Shown in pieces: positions 48,301 through 64,000 of a stretch of 64,000 bases of DNA (positions are counted from its first letter, which is position 1; every line of letters starts with the position of its first letter). A model generated the notes under the pieces. It was given only the letters and a program-made list of their open reading frames with translations. It did not search any database and was not told the DNA's origin. The stretch is from Mesaphorura yosii (lineage: Eukaryota; Arthropoda; Collembola; Poduromorpha; Tullbergiidae): positions 1 through 64,000 of the forward strand of contig WIXG01000086.1 of the NCBI GenBank assembly GCA_009869945.1, written 5' to 3'. The translations under genes and the position numbers were made by a program.

Positions 48301-51300
48301 ACTGTCGCTACGCGACCAGTTCACTTAACAATGAAGACATTCAACACGAATCTTTTTTGAGTTGGTGACAAGAATGAAAGATGTGTCTAGTAAATCTCAA
48401 AGATGTTTCTTTCTTATTCTTATACGAGCTATCATTTCATCATCTTTATCGCCGGTCTGATCGTCCTCCTCGCGAGCGTAGCTCAGAGCTTAATTCCTTC
48501 ACAAATCCCTTATTAGGATTGATTTGGTTGTCTGTCCCTGCTGCTTGTCTGTGCCTGAGCCGTTCCTTGAGGGTTTAACCAACCAGAAGAGCAGAAGAAA
48601 ATAAGGTCTCGTTTACATAGAAAAGGCTTATGAAAATGTGTCGGACAGGCGTCTTTGTTGATACTCGCTCGAGTAGTCACCACAAAAGTGCCGACGTTAA
48701 CCCTAGCGAGTGAGACACGTAAGAAGATGCCGCTTTCAATTGAACGTCTGCAGAATCCGCCAGACCAGACGCTCCTTCTCGCTGTCTTCGTCCTGTCACA
48801 AATCCACGGACTAGAAATCCTTCGCTTTTTACGCCATTTAGTTGCAACATGTAATTATTGCTGTCATTATGCCGAGGACGCGTGGGTCCTTCATTAGGAT
48901 GTTTACTCGTGTTTTGTTTTTGGATTCCACATTTCCTTTCATCTTCTTTTCACTCCATTAACTGGAAGTCTCCAGCAAAATTCTCCGCGGTTCCCTTTTC
49001 GTTCTGCTTGGCTCAATCCGTGGCTCGTTTTAAGTGGTACCGTATGCTCCGTCCAGTAGCAAGACAAAGCACCGCTCAAACAACGCCAAGGAGGTCAGTG
49101 ACAAAATTGTTGTGCAAAGGAGCTCTATTGCAATTGTTGATTACGATCACGATACGCAAGGAACGAGGCCAGTTGACAACGATTTAATCCGCGATTTGAA
49201 TTCATGGGTCTGTGAGTGGCAGATTACACGCCGAGCTCAATGAAGTTGCCGAGCGCGTTGTGCTACAAAGTGGAAGAGTGTTCATTGAAATCGCGGACGC
49301 TACGGGCAGCAGCCGGAGTCTATTTTCCCGATCCATTGTGTCGCTTCGGGTTTTATTCTCTTAATAATGTTTGAGTTTGATAAAAGAGGAGCAACATGTG
49401 AGTCGGCATTGAATTTTTTGTGTCTGGGTCAGAGGAGAAAAGAGTTTAATATGGAGTGACACAAACTGTCCGCTACCCAAATTTGAATCGGTGAATGGAG
49501 CGAATCTAGTTTGATGCCAGCAGGTGAATAACGAGATGTTGCTCAAAGAAGACCGACGCTCCGGCCCCCCGCAGGAATTTTATAATTGTGGATGTGCATA
49601 GTAAAAAGTGAGCCCGCGCACTCCGCCTTGCGATGAATCGAATCTGAAAAGGGTTGTGCAACAAACGCTCATGAAAATGTAAACTGCTTGGCGATATCTT
49701 CATAATGCAGGTCGTAATTTACACTCGCCCATTTACTAAAGCTTGCATTCGCACGACGCATTTTAAATCACCACACTTACCCGCCTCACCCGAGTGAGTG
49801 CAAACACACATACGCAAGCCAAACTTTAGACGTTCAGAAGAAGGGCGAGTACAACACGAGGCAGGTACTCACTGAACGAACAGGAAATCAGTCTGGATCA
49901 TGTAAAAGCAGTTCTGATATTTGTTGTGGAAGGGTGTTCTTCGTTCTCACCAATTGCAGGCATCCTGATTATTGTGGTACAGAGGTGCAAACAATAAAAC
50001 CGGAAGTTCATGGCGAAAATATCGAATTTTTACTTGCCGGTAAAGAAACTGACGAATCAGATACCGGAGTCTATTCCATGCCTTAGCTGGTTGGGGCTGG
50101 ATTTCTCTCAGTTAGAATAGGAAGATACTTTATACGCTGAGACATTTCAACAGGAACACAAACCTTTGCGAGACACAATGCTCTATAATTGCATTTTCTC
50201 TTCTACATTCTCTGTCATCTAGGGAATTCTTTATGTCGGTAAGTCGTAACAGAAAAGAAGAGCATCGAGGAGGTGAAGTTGAGTATAGCAGTGAATAAAA
50301 AGATTCTGAGATGAATGATGAGCGCTAGCTTCGTCCCCGATTGACAATCTTGCGGTGAGTTGTGTAATGGTACATTACACAATGTAATAACATGACGGCA
50401 GATTGTCTTTATAGCAGGCCAAAGAATTCAGAGTCGGAATTAGATTCCTCGTTCCCCTTCCGTGCGTCGAGAACTTTGGACAGACGAGTTGTTTTTTATT
50501 TATTAAATTGCAGTTGTCCTCGGTTGTGATTGTCAGACCGCGGAGTTCCAAGAAGGCAAAGGGCAAAGGAGAGTGACACATTCGTGATACATTGACCACA
50601 GACGTGATCAAAAGTTGTAGTCTTTTCGTCCGCCGTCGTTTCGTGACGCTCATGTCAGTTTGCGGTTAGATTGACGAGAATACCGACCCATGACAAAATG
50701 CCCTCATTGTGTGCGGTACAACCGTAGCACAACTGGCGCAGGGCAGTGACCAGTAGCGTGGCTTTGATCTTACGTCCACCTATTAACGTTATTAGTTTCG
50801 AATTTTCTTTTCCTGAACTGTAGCTCACAGAAAGGGAAATGAGTTTGTCTCTCTCGACCGCACTACTGCAAGTTTGAAGGTATTCCCCTGTTTCGGATTG
50901 CCAAACGAGGTCAGACAACGGCGAAACTTTGTACCGTACAAATGAAAGTGCGGAGAACGCACAGGAAATCATGCGTTGGGACGGAACAATGGATTTCTGG
51001 AAATGAAAGCGGAGCTCTTACGTTAATTCGAATCAAATGTTTGAGAGAAACACGAATCGTGTTTTTATTTTCGAAACTAGCCATGAGTCTCCAGTGCCAA
51101 GTTCCACACAGCCTTTCCAATGTACACCGGAAACCACAACAAATTACATTGCACCGAATTTACGTTATTTTATTCCAGACACTGAAAAGATTGTCAAGTT
51201 AGGTTCTTTCGGCCGACTTCAATTTCGTCGTGACTGACTCTGGATTGCACGCAATGCTTAATCGTAACTAGCATTCGTCCATCATATTTTGGTGAAAATT

Positions 51301-52600
51301 CACACATTTTTGCACCATCCCAAATCCTGTAGGGTCGGAAGTGACTTTTTCATTAAGACTAGTGCCCATTGTACACGTATGTTAGCTTAAAGACTTGGAC
51401 TTAAATTAAACCACAGTGATAAAAGATTCGTAATCTGTAATTGGAAATTTTTCATAATTCACAGAATAATCGCCGCACTCCGTGAGGCAAATGAAGTAGA
51501 CGTGAAATTGTGGTATCACTTAAATGTCAAACACAGAGTTCGGGGTGAATGGATATGTTCTAATTAGGAGATTGGAGGCATCATTGATTGCATAATTGTT
51601 GTGCAAATACAATACGAATACTATATTCTCCAGCACAGCGCACAACAACGCGACCGTCGCTCGCTTCTAAGTGGCAGAAGTATCACGTATAAATCAATTT
51701 CATTAATCCTTGAGTTTGGATCCAAATATTCCTGAAAAATTAATAGAATAATAACATGTTATTACGGGGCTAACCAGGTTGAAGGGTGAAGGTAGTTCCT
51801 GGAAAATTGTTTGGTGATTGCTTCCGATCAGGAGCCATAATTTGACATAGTAAAGGCCTGATAATGAGCCCACAGTGCCTGTCAGTGCAATTTCGATTGA
51901 GTTGAAAGTGAAAATAAGATATACCAAAGGTAGATATTAAGCGACAGCGCAAATGAGGTGAATGAAACAGACGCGTCGGCAGTGAAAGATTATTTGCATA
52001 AGCGATGTATTATATTTACTCAATTTTAGCGGTGCGGCTTAATGTGGATGTAATAACACAATGAAATAGCGTAGACAATTTCCAGATGTTTGCCTGGAAA
52101 ATGGATGAAAGGTATACATAATTGTTCGAAGCAATAAAGAACGAAAGTGGCAGAGTCAGAGCCCGTCACTTTGCTTACTTGAGGTCTCCGTGTAATAACA
52201 ATCTCCCACACGTATTCCCGTAATTATGGGTTATAAATCAGAACCAGTTTGAAACGGAGCAGAGCAGACAACGTGATAAATGAGCCAAATTCCTGCTTTC
52301 AACCTCATTATCGTGGAATTCATTATTTGTATTATATCAACACATTATTTGAGACTATTATCAGACGCTAAATTGATTTATGGCACACTTGAATTGACCA
52401 GAATCGCTTTCCACGCTCAACATGGCTCCTTACCTCGACTCGTCATATGCGGCACAACTACTCTGGATTGCTTCAATCCAGGAGCCGATTCTGCCTATAA
52501 TTAAATTCCAATAGATTTGTTAGTACATTTTTCTCTCGCAGCATTTTAGGTAAAGATTATCCCAATCCGTCTGTAGCAATCTGCGCAGTCCAAATTTTAT

Positions 52601-52668
52601 GAGTTAAATACGTACCATTGTACGTACGCACGGTAAGTTACGGTACGTACCGTGAGTTAAATACGGTA
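52601..52668. repeat. Nested palindrome and direct-repeat cluster (ACGGTA/GTACGT motifs)
   Basis: GAGTTAAATACG occurs at 52601 and again at 52654. Between them lies the 14-bp perfect palindrome ACGGTACGTACCGT (52640-52653), and CACGGTA/TACCGTG form a wider inverted pair. Short GTAC steps are repeated throughout. It may be a local duplication or a multi-site protein-binding element. Confidence 0.6.
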
Positions 52669-55600
52669 ATTGTCAGCAAAAGAGAACAATTTTTAGCTGT
52701 TTCTGCACTGTCCTAGGCTATAAAAGGCAAAAGTCGCGTTCAACTACAACGGATTTGCTCAACGGGGTTCCAGACACCGCGAAGAAGACGTTGATGCGAT
52801 CACAAAATCTTTCAGCAATCTATTGTCCGGACAGTTGATCTTCGAACATGCATTTGTCATCGTGGAAATGTATTTCTTACCCGCAACCATGGCCGATTTC
52901 GAAATGTCTCGATGTGATGAATCAATCTTCCTTTCTACAGACTACTATTCTCTTGTTGAACTTGGGAACGTACAAAGTACTTTGATCACTTTCATCTTCA
53001 TTCGACAAGTGGGGCATTCATCGTTATCACCATCGTAGAGCAGGGCACTGAATCATCAATTCGTCATTATCGTCATTGATAGCATTCCATTGGCACTCAC
53101 TTAACTGACAGCTTGGAGTCGCGCTAAAATCATCAAAACCGAATGCTCGATCCTGAACATGAAATATATTTCGGTAGGATGCGTGCTACAGAGTTTGAAG
53201 CGAAACTTCGTTCCGTGTGCGGTGTTCACCAGATATCGTGAAGAAATGATGATATGCGGTGATTAAAATATGATGAATTGCGGCTGCGTGGATGAAGGGC
53301 CACACAAATTTCAAAAATTTAAAGAGCAGCATTTGAGGGTATATTCTCGTGGCTATTATTGGCCTGTCAAGTAGGAATCCCAGTCTGTTCGTATCTGAGG
53401 TATCAGCATTGGGCATGTTCTGTGCTGCAGTATTAATAACTGTTTTTGCTGTCTAAATAGGTCTCGTGAAATGAGAACCGTGTAATTTCAACTTGTTGGT
53501 GGTGCTTTGTTTTCGAGTTAACGATTCACTCGTGGTGTGGGGAGGGAAAGGGTTCTTTCGCTTTAAACCGTGCAACGAGGATCTTATTATTATTAAGTAG
53601 TAGTAAGTTAAGTAGTATTATGTCTTCTTCCCTTGTTAGCTGATGATTATGATTACGGTGATTATGTGGAAGGATGTGATGAAATTGTGAGCTCGAACCG
53701 TCTCCTTCGGTGGTCCGTCTTACGCACTGCACTCGCAACGCTGCTGGGAGACGGAACGAGAACCCTTAAGGCTCATCTGTGTCAAGGAGCCTCACTTATT
53801 GGGAGGAGGAGAGACTGTGTAATTCTTAGACAATTAAGAGGCGGAGAGCGTGGGGAAGAGACAGTGGGCAATCTTCATAAATAAATAAAATGTGGAAAGA
53901 TATTATTATTATATTCTCAACTTGTTTGCCTCGGCAGTCAAACTGCACTTCGCTTGCAGACGAGGTCGTGGCCCGCCGGGCGCCTAAAACCAACAGTGCC
54001 CGTGGGGGGCAGGCGGCAGGATCACCACGAACTCAGCGCAGTCCCCAACGGTTCTCGTTCGCCTTCTTTACTCCGCCATGATGTTCTCGTACTCTGAAAT
54101 CATGCTCGTGCATTAATCTCTAATCCATCTCCTTCCAACACGTAATTGTCACTTCATTGGGCCGAGAGCTATGTTCATCTTTCACCACCGTAACTCTCAT
54201 AATTCATAACTCACAAAGTGTTTACAAGCAAGTCCGTGATCCAGGCTTATTCTCGTTTCTACCTTGTTTACGCCTAGTCTGGCGCGTGTAATACTAATTA
54301 TTCAGGCGCATCTTTGTTTCACGTATAATGACTTCATCTCACCTTCTACACAGGTAACAATTTCATCATGTGATAATAGCAATAAGTAGTACTCCACTGA
54401 ATTAAGAAAGAGCAAATTGCTAGAATATAAGTAGGAATCACTACCCGGAATCGTAGAACCAGAAGCAAGCACAATGAAGACGAAGAGACGGCAAAAGGTA
54501 TCACGAGAGGTTGGGCAGACACGAATGGAAGTGCCAACATTTAAACAATTTTCTTGTACGACAAATGCGTTAACATCGTCGTTACAAAACCTCAGAAGGG
54601 AAACAACGCAGCCAACCACCACGGAGACGGAGACGGCCAGGCACGGCAGGCCTATCAGTCAAATCAAAAGTGAAAAAGCGCACCGCGTGAATTGTCCAAG
54701 ATGAGAATCTTAGGAAGATGTTGTTTGCCTGGGCAGGTTGGTTGTCATCGTCGTTATTCTGTCGGCTTTCTTTCCTTTCTTCTAATCTCGACTGAAACTG
54801 CAGTTTTGAATCATCGTTTGTTAAACTGCCCACTTCAACAATGCGTCTTTGTTCATTCGAATCCAGAGGCTGCCCAGTGAGTTTTATTCTACCATCAAAG
54901 GGACGAGACAGAGACAGACAAAAAGTAAGTCGCTGCCAAAGCGCAGAGAAAGAGTCATTACTTTAAAGTTTCTTCATGCGTGGGAGAGCAAAGGCAAACT
55001 GGACACAGCGGGCGGTAGATGACCATTATATCAATTGCTTTCCCATTTACTCCGCTGCCCTGCTTGGACATACGCAATGCACAAACCATCACAACGCATT
55101 AACAGTGTCATTATTGCATTAGCGTTTGTCTGTTCATCCGCGACAAAGCACGTACGATAGGGAAGGAAAGTCTCGTCAGATACCAACGTGCGAATTCCTG
55201 GTCAACTTTCCTCTCTGTCATTAAAAACGCATCCCATTAAATACCCACTCCTTCACGTCCGATGGTGAGTGAAAACTGACCCGTCACGCGTCAACTGTTC
55301 TCTCCTCATTGTCTGGCGCTAATCCGGTCGATACCGTGCACAAACAATGCCTCCTTTCACAACAAAAGAGTTCCACACACTTGTAGATGCGTGTAAGCAT
55401 TAAACTCCCACTCAACCAAATATTTTCACTCGCATTAATGCCCTTGGCCTTTGTTCGGCATCCCAAAGCCATAAAATCCATTACCTGTGAAAAAATCACA
55501 TTATTTTCCCTTGAAGTAGATTAGACTTACCAACATTAGACTGAGCGTGCACAATAAATAAAAGATGCGAAGCATTTCACACGGGAGCGCATATGCAACA

Positions 55601-56236
55601 ATGGGCGATACTATTTTTCGTTGTTTATTTTGAAGACACATAAATTTAGGAAACAATGGAAAATCGCACTGCGACTAGAATAACAGATTGCATCACATAC
55701 AAAACGAATATAGTTTCAAGGCATGACAATCAACTGGAATCTAGTTCGGGTAACGAATTCGGCTCGTTTCGTTCGTTCGTTCAGAAACAAGAACTGGGCG
55801 GCTGATGGTGATCAGAACGGACGGTCTGGAAAAGACATAAGGTATCGAATTACATTTAATGAGAAACGTAAACAATGAAGAATGAAATTGGACTCTGGTC
55901 GAGAGCAAACTATGCAGGTACGGATAAACACTGCTAGAATCGAGCTCGCCTTTTCTTTCTTGTACAGCCGAGCTTGGCAAATATTGTGACAACCAAATCT
56001 TGAATTCCAAAGAAAAGGAAAACCTCGAGGAGACACTCTCCTGCTGTGTCTGAGCCGAAGATCAAAACTAGTACATAAAACTTTGAGGCAACTGTGAGAT
56101 TGTATAGTTGGTCTCTATCTTACTCTTATTCGCCATTGTTCTCGAAATTTTAGCGGATCAGTTGAAGCATTCGGCTACGTCAGGCGCTAATGTATTCGAA
56201 ATCTCAGGATTTAATTTCTGATTATCGTCATCAAGC

Positions 56237-56242
56237 TTTATT
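56237..56242 (-). terminator. Candidate LIMK poly(A) signal (AATAAA on the minus strand)
   Basis: This is the first canonical AATAAA met downstream of the LIMK stop, about 1.4 kb away. An ATTAAA variant occurs earlier at 56863-56868. Either could be used; the sequence alone does not decide. Confidence 0.25.
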
Positions 56243-57635
56243 CATAACTTCTTTGTCATATGCAATATAGAGTTGTAATAGTAATAAACTTTGAAATAAT
56301 CACGGTAGATAAATACAGACAATATAGAAAATTGGTCGGATAACAAAAGATGCCAGCTCTTCTCTTTTAACTTATGGTCGCCTTAGTTTACAGTTTAAGA
56401 ACCGTAAGCAGCCAAAACCATAATCTTGAAGTTTGTGGAACAATTTAAACAGACGCTACGGTTAATCCAATAATGGCTATACACAGCTGAGTACAAACTG
56501 CTATGAGTAGATTTTCTATTGCTGGATACTGGATATACAGATAAAAGTTCAGGCTAAACTTATTCACTTCTTTTAACACATCATTTCATTAAAGTTAGCA
56601 TGTTACGGTGGCAGAATGAACGGAAATAAAATACTTTTCGTTTTCTTAGTGTTGAACTGTGAGTTAGATAAGGTGCATACGTATACTGAAAACATCTGTA
56701 AGATTAATACAATATTGCCATAAGTACTTACAAAATAACTTTTCTCAACAATGCATGCATTGAGCATTGAACTGTTCCTCATTTTTATCCCTTTCATTCT
56801 CCAGTATAAAATTAGTATCCTACTGCAGTACAAAAGCGTTAGAATCGTAACTACCGTGGTGTTTTAATGCGACCGCTTGCTTATTATCGTTAGAATTAGT
56901 ACGTAAATTCAAACTTCCAAAGTGAAAATCAAGTCAGTCCACGCAGAAGATAGCCGCCCAATAACAACTTTTGTAGAGAAATTCGGTATTAACGAGCGAA
57001 ATTGAATCAGATCTAACATGAAAGTCGTAAAATAAGTAACACCGAATAATAGTGCCAGTGTCGAAACACTTGACTAATTTAGACTTTGTATATTAAAGCA
57101 TAAAATATTGAAGCTAGTCCATGCGGGAAAACATGTTGGAATGTTATTCCGTCGCACGTGGACAACTTTAAGAGCGAATGAATGTCGAATATAACGCAAG
57201 TGAACTTTGATAGTGAACTAAAGTCGTGTGATGTACAGGCTATAAAATACTTTTACAACATTCATTTGCTACACGCAATAGAATTAATGCTAATATTTTC
57301 TTTTAAAGATTCTAGAGTCTTGGTTTCTATCTCATCACAGAAAACTGGTCAATCCCTGAATGAAAAATAGAAATGTCGTCAAACTTTCCGTGGAAATTAA
57401 CTTGCCTAGCACTAAACTTATAAATCACTTTGATAAAAAATATTCCTTGGTCAATCGTTAAAGGAGAGATTCTAACTTCAAAATAAATAACCACGTATAG
57501 CTTGATCACTAGAAATTGAAAATTAAATAAGCAATCTCCAGTTAAAATTGTGTGGAATAGTTTTAACTATAAAATTAATTTTAGAATATAACAACTAGCG
57601 TGAAGTAATTTGTTTGCGTGGACATTACTCACTAT

Positions 57636-63824
<6,189 letters not shown>

Positions 63825-64000
63825 CTATAAGAAAGAATCAAAGAATCCTTAATTAAACAGTTCCCAGAGTTTAAGCATTCCTTCAAAGAGACCAGAGACG
63901 GTCATTAACATCTGCTTCTGCCACGGTGCTTGTGCTAGCAACCTCATTCGTTCCTTGATCTTTGACCCCTTTCGCATGAAATTGAACTTCCGTGATTCAT

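Larger units (their letters stand above)
41179..57635. other. Intergenic region between the hAT-like element and LIMK 3' end, no supported gene
   Basis: About 16.5 kb. No open frame on either strand resembles a known family. Landmarks are a 9-bp-stem hairpin at 45341-45372, an ATAA microsatellite near 46800, a palindrome/repeat cluster at 52601-52668, a TTA/AGT short-tandem tract near 53583-53620, and a GC-rich patch at about 53965-54030. The right 1-1.5 kb probably includes the LIMK 3' UTR. Confidence 0.6.

Noticed and set aside
63845..64000. Possible upstream LIM exon at the right edge
   Set aside because: No minus-strand frame shows paired Cys-x2-Cys or a donor in suitable phase; it is treated as intron.

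Overview
This window looks like eukaryotic nuclear DNA from an arthropod, most likely an insect or other pancrustacean. It is AT-rich, with spliced genes that use canonical GT/AG introns and long non-coding tracts. The T-box sequence is closest in feel to arthropod optomotor-blind/bifid (Tbx2/3 subfamily). No species can be named from sequence reading alone. Two real genes can be supported, both on the minus strand and both cut by a window edge.

(1) Positions 1-20462 hold the 5' coding half of an optomotor-blind/Tbx2-like T-box transcription factor. Three coding exons join in phase (20038-20462, 6683-6796, 4646-4799). They give 231 residues: a low-complexity N-terminus and about two thirds of the T-box. 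Intron 1 is about 13.2 kb, intron 2 about 1.9 kb, and intron 3 runs off the left edge, so the rest of the T-box and the C-terminus lie outside.

(2) Positions 57636-63824 hold the 3' part of a LIM-domain kinase (LIMK). Eleven coding exons join in phase into 658 residues: the second half of LIM2, a PDZ-like region, a linker, a complete kinase domain and a Ser-rich C-terminal tail ending in a TGA stop. LIM1 and the start of LIM2 lie beyond the right edge. Most introns are 65-106 bp; the two upstream ones are 620 bp and about 2.9 kb.

The 37 kb between the genes has no recognisable conserved coding exon and could be a regulatory domain for the T-box gene. It holds mobile-element debris: a 570-bp hAT-like non-autonomous element (40601-41170) with 12 TAATCC plus 3 GGATTA motifs, a 237-bp element with 35-bp imperfect terminal inverted repeats (40302-40538) enclosing a 28-bp perfect palindrome, and a short coiled-coil ORF (38508-38816) that looks like a decayed gene or transposon fragment. 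A GAGA-rich block lies in T-box intron 1. The two genes do not obviously work together: one encodes a developmental transcription factor, the other an actin-regulating kinase. I found no clear new multi-gene system; the most unusual feature is the TAATCC-loaded transposon remnant in the intergenic domain.
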